Assembly: GCA_026391315.1 (NCBI GenBank)
Contig: JAPLDT010000038.1
Location: 1 to 54,106, forward strand
Direction: 5' to 3'
Length of the DNA stretch: 54,106 nucleotides
Source: Bacteroidia bacterium
Lineage (GTDB): Bacteria > Bacteroidota > Bacteroidia > Bacteroidales > Prolixibacteraceae
Shown here: positions 1-9,176 of the stretch, piece by piece
Numbering within the stretch: the first letter of the stretch is position 1
Layout: every line of letters starts with the position of its first letter
The notes under the pieces: model-generated
Database searches by the model: none
Seen by the model: only the letters and a program-made list of their open reading frames with translations
What the model was told of the DNA's origin: nothing
Made by a program: the position numbers and the translations under genes

Positions 1-133
1 TAACACTTTATTACAATGCAAAACTTCTCCAAAATGGACTGCAAAAGTACACATTTCTTTGGAAAAAACACTACAACCTTAAAAAAAAGTGATTTTCAGC
101 GGGATTGCCGGCATGCGAGTATATGAGAATCAG

Positions 134-274
134 AATGTGGAAATTGGGAAATATGAAAATGTGGAAATGGAGGACATCTCTTCACTAAATCGATAATAGT
201 TTTAGCCAAATAAGTGTTTCGGTCCCTGAGCGTAGTCGAAGGGTCACATTTCCACATTTTCCAATTTCCACATT
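134..274. repeat. Inverted degenerate AT-rich repeat downstream of the HlyD-like gene
   Basis: Bases 1-272 hold no gene. The segment starting at 134 (AATGTGGAAATTGG, then AATGTGGAAATG) is repeated in inverted orientation at 246-274, with a 7-base insertion in the left arm. Between the arms, 221-243 carries GGTCCCTGAGC...TCGAAGGG, a word that returns in shortened form at 14393-14410. The right arm ends at the stop codon of the adjacent minus-strand gene, so the transcript could fold into a long imperfect 3' stem. No classical U-tract terminator is evident. Confidence 0.55.
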
Positions 275-782
275 AATAATTAACAGCCGGATGAAGTATC
301 CGGTCCAATAAGCTTCGCTCTACTGTAATGATTTCGGCAGTGCCTTTGAGCTCCTGCTGAAATTCCAATTTCTTTCCGAATGTTGAAACCATCTGGCCTG
401 GAATATTTACCTCCAGGGCGTAGGAATCCCCGTTAGGAACTGTGGATATTTTGCCAACGACTCCTTTGACGACACCATACTCCATATAGGGATAATTGGC
501 AAACTTAAGATTAACCCGCTGACCAATCTGAACCTTTCCCGAGGGATTCATTCTTAACTGCACACAACCGATGAAAGTAGTTGGATTGCCTGGAGCTGTA
601 GTAACCACAACCGGAGCGGCGATAACATCAGGGTACTTAAAAGCCCAACTGCCGGCAACCAGCACCATCAAGAGTAGTATCACCATTACAATTCCATTCC
701 GGATCAGCCAGGAGGGCATTCTCCCCATCAAATCCTGAACCTCCTTGCTGTGAAGCTCTATTTCATCTATCTTTTTCGACAT
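273..782 (-). CDS. Shortened HlyD-family membrane fusion protein
   Basis: This 169-residue protein resembles the two ends of the HlyD/bacteriocin-secretion adaptors of Bacteroidota. It has a cytoplasmic N-terminus, one membrane segment at about residues 30-48, then directly the membrane-proximal beta-barrel part (QIGQRVNLKFANYPYMEYG, about residues 84-102) and the usual C-terminal TAEIITVERSLLDRIL. Full-length family members have about 400 or more residues. The biotinyl-lipoyl halves and the long coiled-coil hairpin that reach the outer-membrane channel are missing, yet the frame is open, which suggests an in-frame loss of roughly 250 codons after residue 67. It starts 17 bases after the peptidase-ABC exporter gene, so the two are probably co-transcribed. 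Whether it still works as an adaptor is doubtful. Confidence 0.8.
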   Translation of the reverse strand: MSKKIDEIELHSKEVQDLMGRMPSWLIRNGIVMVILLLMVLVAGSWAFKYPDVIAAPVVVTTAPGNPTTFIGCVQLRMNPSGKVQIGQRVNLKFANYPYMEYGVVKGVVGKISTVPNGDSYALEVNIPGQMVSTFGKKLEFQQELKGTAEIITVERSLLDRILHPAVNY

Positions 783-799
783 ACTTATTCAAATAACTT

Positions 800-2989
800 T
801 TACGCGCCCAACTCCAACTGATTCTTAACCAAATTCCAATAAAAGCCCTTCAATTTTATTAACTCTTCATGCTTGCCCCGTTCAACAATTTCTCCCTTGT
901 CGAGTACAACAATCTGACCGGCATTCCTTACCGTGCTCAGCCTGTGCGCTACCACCACAACGGTACGGCCTTTGTAGAATTCATTCATGCTCTCCATAAT
1001 CACCTTCTCGTTGTTGGCATCCAATGCGTTGGTAGCTTCGTCAAAAAACAGAAATTCCGGATTTTTGTACACAGCCCGTGCAATAAGGATCCGTTGCTTC
1101 TGCCCCTGGCTAAGTCCTGCCCCCTCCTGACCAATTTTTGTATGATAACCCATTGGCAACGACTCGATGTACTCACCAATATTGGCCATCCTGACAGCCT
1201 CCATAACCCTTTCCTTGTTAATCGTGTCGACACCAACGGCTATGTTATTAACAATGGTGTCAGAAAAAATGTACCCATCCTGCATCACAACTCCGCATTT
1301 TTCGCGCCACATAGAGGTGGAGAACAGATCCAGATTGATCCCACCGATCGATACAGAACCCGAAACCGGGGGATAAAAACCCAGTAACAACTTGATAAGG
1401 GTTGTCTTTCCGCTCCCACTCATTCCGACAATAGCCGTTGTTTCATTGACAGGAATGTCCAGTGTTATCCCTTTTAAAACTTTAGGGGAACGTGGACCTT
1501 CGTATTGAAAGGTTACATCTTTTAAAGAAATATCCCTGTTTTCGGGAAGATGGACCAATTTATTCTCATCCTTACGCTCTTCATCCTTCTTCAGATGAAT
1601 CTCATTGAACCGTTCCAGTGATATTTTGGCATCCTGGGCGTTTTGAATGAATTCCATCAAATTGGTCAAAGGGGCATTCATCTGTGCGATGATGTAAGAG
1701 ACAGCAACCATCGCCCCTATGGTTATGTGCCCGTCAATAACCAGCTTCGCCGCAAGAAAACTAATGAGAATATTTTTAAGCTGATTAATAAAGGAAGAGC
1801 CAATGGTCTGGGTTTGGCTCAACGTGAGACGACGAATGTTCACTTTAAAAAGCCTGGCCTGAATTCTCTCCCACTCCCATCGTTTCTGTTTTTCACAATT
1901 GTTCAGTTTAATCTCCTGCATGCCTGTAATAAGCTCAATCAATTTTGCCTGATTTTCTGACAGTTGTCTAAACCGGTGAAAATCCAATTCTCTCCTTCTC
2001 TTTAAAAACAGGACAATCCAGACCACATAGAGCACACTTCCCAACAGAAAAATGAGAAGGATTGTCCAACTGTAAAGCGCCAGCACAATGGAGAAAATAA
2101 ACAGATTGACCATCGAAAAGAGCACATTCAGGGTCTGGTTGGTGATAAAATTTTCGATTCTTGTATGATCCCCGATGCGCTGCAACAGATCACCAATCAT
2201 CTTGGTATCGAAATAGGCAATCGGGAGCTTCATCAGTTTGATGAGAAAATCTGAAATCAGGGAAATATTTAAGCGGGTTGTAAGGTGAAGAAGAATCCAA
2301 CCTCTAAAAAACTCGACAGTCATTTGGGATACAAACAGGATCAACTGGGCGATCAGTATCAGGGTAACAAATCCAATATCCTGATTATTGATACCCACAT
2401 CGACCATCGATTGGGTAAGCAACGGGAAGATCAGTTGAAACAAACTCCCTAAGATGAGTCCAAGCAGAAGCTGCCACAAGAATTTTTTCTGGTTCCTGAA
2501 ATAGGAGAATAGAAAGGCAAAGGATGATTTATCTATTTTTTCATCCTGTAACTGATAAAAATCCGGAGTAGGTTCAATAATGAGAACCAGACCTTTGGCG
2601 CTCTTTTCATCGGTAATGCCACTCCATCCTTTTAGAAACTCCTCTTTCTTGTAACTGATCAATCCAAAGGCCGGATCAGCAACCAGCACTTTTCCCCTTT
2701 TAACTCCATAGACAACGACAAAATGCTCATTCTTCCAATGGACAACTGCAGGAAGAGGTATTTCGTCAGAAAGTTGCCGAAAGCCAATCCTTGCCCCAAC
2801 CGACCGCATTCCCAACGACTCGGCCGCATCCGACAACCCAAGAAATGATACTCCCTCCCTTGTCAGGAAACTTTTGTCACGAATCGTTTGCAATGAAATA
2901 TTTTTACCATAGTGCTTTGCGATCATCCTTAAACAGGAGGGTCCGCAATCCATGGCATCCAATTGCTTGTAAAACGGGAATCGTGGCAT
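800..2989 (-). CDS. Peptidase-containing ABC transporter (C39 bacteriocin/peptide exporter)
   Basis: This 729-residue protein has the full PCAT layout. An N-terminal C39 cysteine peptidase carries Gln9, the catalytic Cys15 in DAMDCGPSC, His89 in HWKNEH and Asp105 in ADPAFG. A six-helix ABC membrane domain follows (about 165-450), then an ATPase domain with Walker A GMSGSGKTT, signature LSQGQKQR, Walker B FLFFDEATNALD and an H-loop in VVAHRLST. Such proteins cleave a double-glycine leader and export the mature peptide across the inner membrane with a HlyD-type adaptor. No leader peptide gene was recognised nearby, so the substrate is unknown or encoded elsewhere. All catalytic residues appear intact, in contrast to the shortened adaptor downstream. 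Confidence 0.93.
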   Translation of the reverse strand: MPRFPFYKQLDAMDCGPSCLRMIAKHYGKNISLQTIRDKSFLTREGVSFLGLSDAAESLGMRSVGARIGFRQLSDEIPLPAVVHWKNEHFVVVYGVKRGKVLVADPAFGLISYKKEEFLKGWSGITDEKSAKGLVLIIEPTPDFYQLQDEKIDKSSFAFLFSYFRNQKKFLWQLLLGLILGSLFQLIFPLLTQSMVDVGINNQDIGFVTLILIAQLILFVSQMTVEFFRGWILLHLTTRLNISLISDFLIKLMKLPIAYFDTKMIGDLLQRIGDHTRIENFITNQTLNVLFSMVNLFIFSIVLALYSWTILLIFLLGSVLYVVWIVLFLKRRRELDFHRFRQLSENQAKLIELITGMQEIKLNNCEKQKRWEWERIQARLFKVNIRRLTLSQTQTIGSSFINQLKNILISFLAAKLVIDGHITIGAMVAVSYIIAQMNAPLTNLMEFIQNAQDAKISLERFNEIHLKKDEERKDENKLVHLPENRDISLKDVTFQYEGPRSPKVLKGITLDIPVNETTAIVGMSGSGKTTLIKLLLGFYPPVSGSVSIGGINLDLFSTSMWREKCGVVMQDGYIFSDTIVNNIAVGVDTINKERVMEAVRMANIGEYIESLPMGYHTKIGQEGAGLSQGQKQRILIARAVYKNPEFLFFDEATNALDANNEKVIMESMNEFYKGRTVVVVAHRLSTVRNAGQIVVLDKGEIVERGKHEELIKLKGFYWNLVKNQLELGA

Positions 2990-3316
2990 CAGGCAAAATC
3001 CGTATTGGTTACGTGCAAATATGCAAAATTTATCAGGATCTTGCCTGTTAAGTGAAAGACAACTTAAAATTTGCGCTTTAAATATGTTTAAAAGTCCATA
3101 ACATGTTTAGTAACATGAAATCCAGCTTCATGCCAAATAGTCAGTAGTGCATTTCATTGATATCAGGTTCTTTACAAATATTCCGAAAATCGAAAATCGA
3201 AAATCGAAAATCGAAAATTCTACTGCCGGTCGTACCATTTTAAATAATTTCTATTTTTGAAGGAATTGAATATAAGTTTTCTAAACAACCAGATAATTTT
3301 ATTTAAAATTTTTGTT
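2990..3316. other. Divergent intergenic region with CGAAAAT heptamers
   Basis: This gap separates the minus-strand ABC exporter from the plus-strand EF-G-like gene and should hold both promoters. It contains the perfect inverted repeat CATGTT-TAGT-AACATG at 3102-3117 and five tandem CGAAAAT heptamers at 3184-3218. I found no convincing small leader-peptide gene here for the neighbouring peptide exporter. Confidence 0.5.
3184..3218 (+). repeat. Five tandem CGAAAAT heptamers
   Basis: Five exact head-to-tail copies of the 7-base word CGAAAAT are present. It is one of several unrelated heptamer words in the gaps of this window; see the arrays at 35085, 36561 and 45860. Confidence 0.9.
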
Positions 3317-5473
3317 ATGAAGGTATATCAAACGAATGAGATTAGGAACATTACGGTGCTCGGAAACTCGGGCGCTGGGAAAACCACCCTTGTAGAAGCC
3401 ATGCTCTTCGAGGGTGGGATTATTAACCGCAGAGGAGATGTCAAAAGCAAGAACACTGCGTCAGACTATAACCTCGTGGAGCAAGAGTATGGCAACTCTG
3501 TTCATGAAACTGTTCTTTATACTGAATTTGAAGGATGCAAGATTAACATCATCGACACTCCTGGGATGGACGATTTTGTCGGAGGGGTAATACCCGCCCT
3601 GAGTGTCGCAGCGACAGGATTACTCGTTTTTAATGCTGTCAACGGTGTCGAAGTTGGAACCGAAATTGCCAACAGGAATGCCGAAAAATTTCACAAACCG
3701 CTGATTTTTGTTGTCAACCACCTTGATCACGAAAACAGCAACTGGGAAAATACAATGGAAATGGCCAAAACAACCTTTGGCAATAAACTGGCCATTGTCC
3801 AATACCCTGTAAACCCGGGATTGGGTTACAACAAAGCCATCGATGTTTTAAAGATGAAGATGCTTCAGTGGGGGCCAAACGGTGGGAAACCGGAGATGCT
3901 GGATATCCCTGCCTCTGAAATGGATAAAGCCGAAGAATACCACAACAACCTGGTTGAAATGGCTGCCGAGAATGACGAAGCATTGATGGAACTCTTTTTT
4001 GAGCAAGGTTCTTTGAACGAAGATGAAATGAAAAAGGGACTAAAATTGGGCATGCTTTCAAGAGGGCTGTTCCCGGTTTTCTGTACCTGTGCGGCAAAAG
4101 ACATGGGCATACGCAGGCTCATGGATTTCATCGTCAACGTTGCTCCCGATCCGGGAGAATTGGCACCGGTAGAGACAGTCGATGGGAAATTGATCCCGAT
4201 CAGTGTAAAAGGTCCTACCTCCATTTACTGTTTCAAGACTTCCCTGGAGCAACACGTTGGTGAAGTCACCTATTTTAAGGTAATATCCGGAACACTGAAG
4301 GAGGGAATGGATTTGACCAATATGGCCAAGAACTCCAAGGAAAGAATCTCCCAGATTTTTGCAGTAGCCGGAAAAACCAGAACCAAGGTGGCCGAAATGG
4401 TAGCCGGAGATATTGGCGCTACAGTTAAATTGAAAGATGTCAAACACAACAATACGCTTTGTGATAAAGATGCCGAGATTGAATTTCCACCCATTCAATT
4501 CCCCGCTCCTAGGTATACCACAGCAGTAAAAGCTGTCAATGAAGCGGATGAAGAGAAGATGGGTGAATTCCTTCACCGCCTTCACGAAGAGGATCCAACT
4601 TACCTCATTGAATACTCAAAAGAGCTGAAACAAATTCTGATTCACGGTCAGGGTGAATACCACATCAATACACTGAAATGGTATTTCGATAACGTCTTTA
4701 AAATTGACATTCAGTTTCTAAACCCCAAAATCCCCTACCGTGAAACCATTACCAGGATAGCCCAGGCCGACTACCGTCACCGCAAACAGAGTGGTGGATC
4801 AGGCCAATTTGGCGAAGTTCACATGGTGATCGAACCTTTTGAGGAAGGAATGCCTGCACCTACCATGTTTGTCATTGACGGCAAGGAGATGAAGGTGAGT
4901 CTTCGCGGAACTGAGGTCGTAGAATTACCATGGGGCGGGAAATTGGTCTTCTGCAACTGTATTGTCGGTGGTTCTATCGATGCACGTTTCCACCCTGCCA
5001 TCTTGAAGGGGATCATGGAGAAAATGGAAGAGGGACCTCTTACCGGTTCTTATGCACGTGATATCCGTGTCTGTATTTATGAAGGCAAGATGCACCCAGT
5101 CGACTCCAACGAAATTTCTTTCCGTCTCGCCGGAAGAAATGCATTTAGTCAGGCCTTTAAAAAAGCGGGCGCCAAGATTCTTGAGCCCATTTACGATGTA
5201 GAAGTTCTGGTACCCGGCGACCGCATGGGTGACGTGATGGGAGATCTTCAAAACCGTCGTGCCCTGATCATGGGGATGACCTCCGAAAAAGGGTTCGAAA
5301 AAATTGTTGCAAAAGTACCTCTGAAAGAGATGAACAAATATTCGACTACCTTAAGTTCTGTCACACAGGGACGTGCCATGTTTAAAATGAAATTCGCCAG
5401 CTACGAAAAAGTACCTGCTGAGGTTCAGGATGAACTGCTCAAGACCTATGCAGCAACTCAAACTGAAGAGTAG
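3317..5473 (+). CDS. EF-G paralog (EF-G2-like translational GTPase)
   Basis: This 718-residue protein has elongation factor G domain order: GTPase domain, beta-barrel domain II, domain III, and domains IV-V containing IPYRETITR and GGSGQFGEV. The ATG at 3317 is chosen because family homology begins there (MKVYQTNEIRN); an upstream TTG extension at 3257 has no family resemblance. The nucleotide motifs are altered: G1 is GNSGAGKTT (16-24), G3 is DTPGMDDF with Met84 replacing the histidine that orients the hydrolytic water, and NKxD is NHLD (134-137). An EF-G paralog lacking GTPase activity is known from Bacteroides (EF-G2), and this gene fits that class. It stands alone and is followed by a strong terminator. 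Confidence 0.88.
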   Translation: MKVYQTNEIRNITVLGNSGAGKTTLVEAMLFEGGIINRRGDVKSKNTASDYNLVEQEYGNSVHETVLYTEFEGCKINIIDTPGMDDFVGGVIPALSVAATGLLVFNAVNGVEVGTEIANRNAEKFHKPLIFVVNHLDHENSNWENTMEMAKTTFGNKLAIVQYPVNPGLGYNKAIDVLKMKMLQWGPNGGKPEMLDIPASEMDKAEEYHNNLVEMAAENDEALMELFFEQGSLNEDEMKKGLKLGMLSRGLFPVFCTCAAKDMGIRRLMDFIVNVAPDPGELAPVETVDGKLIPISVKGPTSIYCFKTSLEQHVGEVTYFKVISGTLKEGMDLTNMAKNSKERISQIFAVAGKTRTKVAEMVAGDIGATVKLKDVKHNNTLCDKDAEIEFPPIQFPAPRYTTAVKAVNEADEEKMGEFLHRLHEEDPTYLIEYSKELKQILIHGQGEYHINTLKWYFDNVFKIDIQFLNPKIPYRETITRIAQADYRHRKQSGGSGQFGEVHMVIEPFEEGMPAPTMFVIDGKEMKVSLRGTEVVELPWGGKLVFCNCIVGGSIDARFHPAILKGIMEKMEEGPLTGSYARDIRVCIYEGKMHPVDSNEISFRLAGRNAFSQAFKKAGAKILEPIYDVEVLVPGDRMGDVMGDLQNRRALIMGMTSEKGFEKIVAKVPLKEMNKYSTTLSSVTQGRAMFKMKFASYEKVPAEVQDELLKTYAATQTEE

Positions 5474-5503
5474 CAAATATTATCTGCTAACTATGATTTC
5501 TGG

Positions 5504-5535
5504 CGCTCATCCTTACGGGGATGAGCGTTTTTTTT
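5504..5535 (+). terminator. Rho-independent terminator after the EF-G-like gene
   Basis: A perfect 9-bp stem CGCTCATCC / GGATGAGCG with a 6-base loop is followed by eight T residues at 5528-5535. It lies 30 bases after the EF-G-like stop codon. Confidence 0.93.
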
Positions 5536-5629
5536 GAAAATTTACAGTACCGTGCGGCAAAATTGATTAACTTTCGTTCTACAATTCGATGCAGATCAAA
5601 AGAGAGCATCATTAACAAAACAAATTACC

Positions 5630-7030
5630 ATGAAGATAAAATTTATTGGTGCAGCCCGCGAAGTGACAGGAAGTAAACACCTGATTACACTCGACAATGG
5701 CAAAAAAATCCTGTTGGATTGTGGCATGTTCCAGGGGAAAGGGATGGAAACTGACTCCTCCAACCGTAACCTTGGATTTGACCCCAAAGAGATTGATCAC
5801 ATTATTTTGACACATGCCCATATTGACCATTCCGGATTGATTCCATACGTCTACAAACTCGGATTCAGGGGATCCGTTATCTGCACCAATGCAACCCGCG
5901 ACCTTTGTGCCATCATGCTGGCCGACAGCGGCCATATTCAGGAACTGGACGTCAAATGGTACAACAAAAAGCTAATAAAGCACGGTTTGGAACCTATCGA
6001 GCCAATTTATACTTCTGATATTGCCAAAGAAAGTATGGAGCTTTTTATCGGAATTGCCTACAACCGTAAATTTTACATCGATGATAACGTAAAAGTCCGG
6101 TTTACCAACAATGGACACTTGCTCGGTGCAGGAACCGCCTCTCTTGAAATCACAGAGAATGGCAAAACAGTAAAGATTGCCTACACGGGAGATATAGGTC
6201 GTCCCACCAGCAAAATATTGAAAGTTCCGGAGGCATTCAGACAATGCGATTACCTGATCACGGAATCAACTTACGGAAACAGGCTGCACAAGCAGTTTGC
6301 CCATGCAGAAGAAGAGTTGCTGAAAGTCGTAAATGACACCTGTGTCAACAAACAGGGGAAACTGATCATTCCTTCTTTTGCCATCGGCAGAACGCAGGAT
6401 ATTGTCTTTTCGTTGAACAATTTTTACAATGCCGGACGGCTTCCAAAAATTCAAATTTATGTGGATAGTCCGCTGGCAGTCAATGCAACAACTATCTTCC
6501 GACTGCATTCGGAGTGTTTCAATGAGGAGGTTTTGAAAGTGGTGGAAACTGACGATGATCCGTTTGGATTCAATTCACTGCATTACATCACTTCCACCAA
6601 TGATTCGAAGCAACTCAACTTTCTTAAAAACCCCTGTATCATTATTTCTGCATCGGGTATGATGGAAGCCGGACGGATCAAGCACCACCTGGCCAACAAC
6701 ATCTCCAACCCAAATAATACCATTTTGGTTGTAGGTTATTGTGCCCCCCGCACCTTGGGAGCAAGACTGGTGAATGGTGAAAAAATCGTCTCCATTTTTG
6801 GAAACAAGTATCAGGTGAACGCTGAAATTGCACGTATTGAAGCTTTCAGTGGACACGGAGACTACAACGAGATGCTGTCATTTCTAAATTGTCAGGATAA
6901 ACCTGCCATCAAGAAAATCTTCCTGGTACATGGCGATTATGAGGCTCAACTTTTCTACAAGGACCAAATGATCAAAGCCGGTTACCAAAACATTGAGATC
7001 CCAGAGGCAATGTCTGAAGTGACTATCTGA
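5630..7030 (+). CDS. MBL-fold beta-CASP metallo-hydrolase (RNA-processing type)
   Basis: This 466-residue protein has the metallo-beta-lactamase motif HAHIDH (His62, His64, Asp66, His67), a second metal ligand region around NNGHLLGAG, and YTGDIGR. The beta-CASP segment follows, with ITESTYGNR, the Ser/Gly-rich ISASGMMEAGR, and FSGHGDY near the C-terminus. This is the architecture of CPSF73/YSH1-like bacterial proteins, which are zinc-dependent endo- or exonucleases acting on RNA. No KH domain is seen. It is monocistronic: a terminator lies upstream, and the next gene, on the other strand, ends 1 base after its stop. The exact RNA substrate cannot be inferred. Confidence 0.88.
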   Translation: MKIKFIGAAREVTGSKHLITLDNGKKILLDCGMFQGKGMETDSSNRNLGFDPKEIDHIILTHAHIDHSGLIPYVYKLGFRGSVICTNATRDLCAIMLADSGHIQELDVKWYNKKLIKHGLEPIEPIYTSDIAKESMELFIGIAYNRKFYIDDNVKVRFTNNGHLLGAGTASLEITENGKTVKIAYTGDIGRPTSKILKVPEAFRQCDYLITESTYGNRLHKQFAHAEEELLKVVNDTCVNKQGKLIIPSFAIGRTQDIVFSLNNFYNAGRLPKIQIYVDSPLAVNATTIFRLHSECFNEEVLKVVETDDDPFGFNSLHYITSTNDSKQLNFLKNPCIIISASGMMEAGRIKHHLANNISNPNNTILVVGYCAPRTLGARLVNGEKIVSIFGNKYQVNAEIARIEAFSGHGDYNEMLSFLNCQDKPAIKKIFLVHGDYEAQLFYKDQMIKAGYQNIEIPEAMSEVTI

Positions 7031-7031
7031 T

Positions 7032-9176
7032 TTAAGACTTTGACTGTTTAATCTTTTCCAAAATCCGCTCCGGAGTTACCGGCATCTGGGTTACCCTTGC
7101 TCCCGATGCTTGGAATACAGCATTGGCGATGGCCCCGCCGACACAGATAATCGCCGGTTCTCCTCCCCCTTGCGGTGGAGCGCTCATGTCATCGTAGAAG
7201 ACCGTTTCGATAGGGGCCGTTGTGGAGAATCTGGTGATCTCATACGTGTCAAAATTTCGGACCACCACCTCGCCCCAATTGAACGTAACATCTTCATACA
7301 AAGCATAACCCAACCCCATCGTTATGCATCCCTCTGCCTGCACGCGGGCTCCGTGAGGATTGATAACCTGCCCCATGTCCTGGGCACAAACCACCCGGAG
7401 AACTTTTACAGCGCCGGTTGTGGGATTCACTTCAACTTCCGCGATGAGTGCAACGAAGGTCCCTGCATCATTTCCCAATGCGATGCCAACCCCTCTGTTC
7501 TTTCCCGGTTTTGCTGAGGTATAGTTAAATGTTTTGGCCGCCAGTGTAAGTGTCCGCTCCATTTTTGTATTCGAAACATTTGCCAGCCGAAAGGACAGCG
7601 GGTCCATTCCTATTTTATCGGCCAGCATGTCGATGTGCGATTCACGGGCAAAAGTGGTCGTATTGTTGCCCGGGGCTCTCCAGGGACCAGTTCCAAACGG
7701 GTGTATACCCTTTTTGTCATACAGGGCCGACCGCAAATTGGGAATACCATAAAAATCATTGACGCCACGGCTTCCGGCACAATAGATATTGTATTTCCAT
7801 GCAACGATCTTACCACTCTTCTTTACTCCGGCTTTTATCTGCATCACAGCGGCCGGCCGGAACTGATCGTACATAAATTCTTCTCCTCTTGTCCAGGCAA
7901 GTTGCACAGGCGCTCCAGCCTCTTTTGCCAGCAAAGCTGCTTCCATCGCCTGTTCCGAATAAACCTTGCCCCCAAATCCTCCCCCTATTAATATTTGTTT
8001 TACCAGTATATTTTCGATTGGCATCTTTAATCTGGCAGCAAGATCTTTTCTGGTACCAAAAGGTGACTGGGTGGATGCCCAAACAATAAGTCTGTCCCCT
8101 TCAAAACAGGCAGTTGCAGTATGCGTTTCAATGGCGGCGTGGGCCTTGTACCCGTCATGGTATTCTGCCTCCAGAACAAAGTCAGCATCGGCAAATCCCA
8201 AATCCATATTTCCCTTTTCTTCAAAGACCCTCGTCTCTTTCCCCTCTGCAACCAGATAGCTGAAGATGGTTTTGTCTGTGGCCAGCACTTCGGGTTTACT
8301 CCATTCAGCCCGGATGGCTGCAGCAGCAATGGCTGCCATGTTAGGATTGCTATGCAAGACGGCAACCAGGTTATCAATCACAATTACCTTTACCCCCGCC
8401 ATCGCTGCGACTTTTCCCTTGTCGACCGATAAAAGCTTGCATCCATGCGCAGGCGGACGGCTGACAGCGGCATACAACATTCCCGGAAGTTGAATATCTC
8501 CAGCATATTTTGCCTTTCCTGTCACTTTTAGAAGTGCATTGGTGGCATGGACAGGTTTCCCAACCTGCTGGAATTCTGCAGGCTTTTTAAAGACAGGAGC
8601 ACGTCTGACGGTTTTTACAATTTTTTTGCCTTTGGTGAGTGACGCATAACTGACTTTTATTTTATTGTCCGTTTTGCCCACAACATGACCATTCTCAGTT
8701 TTAAGCTGATCTTCGGGGACCTTCAGTTCAACGGAGGCCAGCTTAATCAGCTCCATGCGTGCTTCGATGGCAGCAGCCCTCAGCACAGGGTCAAAAAAGC
8801 GGGTGGTCATTGAACCCCAGGTGCCTGCGTCATAAGGACAAAGATCGGTATCTCCCATGATCATGTCGATGCTGTTGAGTTCAACCTCCAGCTCTTCCGC
8901 CAAGGCCTGGGCAAGCGAGGTAGTGATACCCTGTCCCATGTCAATTTTCCCGGTGTAACACTCGACCCGGCCATCCTCCCGGATTCTGAGAAAAAGATTG
9001 AAATCAGGCCTCTTATTTGCCTCTTCATCCTGTTCTTCCGCAAACAATTTTACAGGTTGAAGTGCAAAAATGATGAATAACCCTGCTCCCAACTTTTTGA
9101 TAAAATCACGACGGCTTGGACTGATGGGCAGATCCACATCTCCAAAATATATTTCATTAATCTCTTCTGCGTTCAT
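7032..9176 (-). CDS. Tat-exported molybdopterin-binding hydroxylase subunit (IorB-like)
   Basis: This 714-residue protein is the large molybdenum cofactor-binding subunit of a xanthine dehydrogenase/aldehyde oxidase-family enzyme, closest in layout to isoquinoline 1-oxidoreductase beta subunit. The N-terminus has a twin-arginine signal, SRRDFIKKLG (21-30), followed by a hydrophobic stretch, so the folded enzyme is probably exported to the periplasm. Family blocks include GGGFGGKVYSEQAMEAALLA, GPWRAPGNN and AQDMGQVINPHG. The ATG at 9176 is preferred over an upstream start because its ATGA overlaps the stop of the 2Fe-2S subunit gene, a normal coupling, and the Tat signal then sits near the N-terminus. 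The natural substrate cannot be named. Confidence 0.9.
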   Translation of the reverse strand: MNAEEINEIYFGDVDLPISPSRRDFIKKLGAGLFIIFALQPVKLFAEEQDEEANKRPDFNLFLRIREDGRVECYTGKIDMGQGITTSLAQALAEELEVELNSIDMIMGDTDLCPYDAGTWGSMTTRFFDPVLRAAAIEARMELIKLASVELKVPEDQLKTENGHVVGKTDNKIKVSYASLTKGKKIVKTVRRAPVFKKPAEFQQVGKPVHATNALLKVTGKAKYAGDIQLPGMLYAAVSRPPAHGCKLLSVDKGKVAAMAGVKVIVIDNLVAVLHSNPNMAAIAAAAIRAEWSKPEVLATDKTIFSYLVAEGKETRVFEEKGNMDLGFADADFVLEAEYHDGYKAHAAIETHTATACFEGDRLIVWASTQSPFGTRKDLAARLKMPIENILVKQILIGGGFGGKVYSEQAMEAALLAKEAGAPVQLAWTRGEEFMYDQFRPAAVMQIKAGVKKSGKIVAWKYNIYCAGSRGVNDFYGIPNLRSALYDKKGIHPFGTGPWRAPGNNTTTFARESHIDMLADKIGMDPLSFRLANVSNTKMERTLTLAAKTFNYTSAKPGKNRGVGIALGNDAGTFVALIAEVEVNPTTGAVKVLRVVCAQDMGQVINPHGARVQAEGCITMGLGYALYEDVTFNWGEVVVRNFDTYEITRFSTTAPIETVFYDDMSAPPQGGGEPAIICVGGAIANAVFQASGARVTQMPVTPERILEKIKQSKS

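Noticed and set aside
3257-3316. Upstream TTG start adding 20 residues to the EF-G-like protein
   Set aside because: The extension has no family match; homology begins at ATG 3317.
7110-8493. Several plus-strand frames inside the molybdopterin subunit gene
   Set aside because: They are antisense shadows of a long conserved gene and have no recognisable product.
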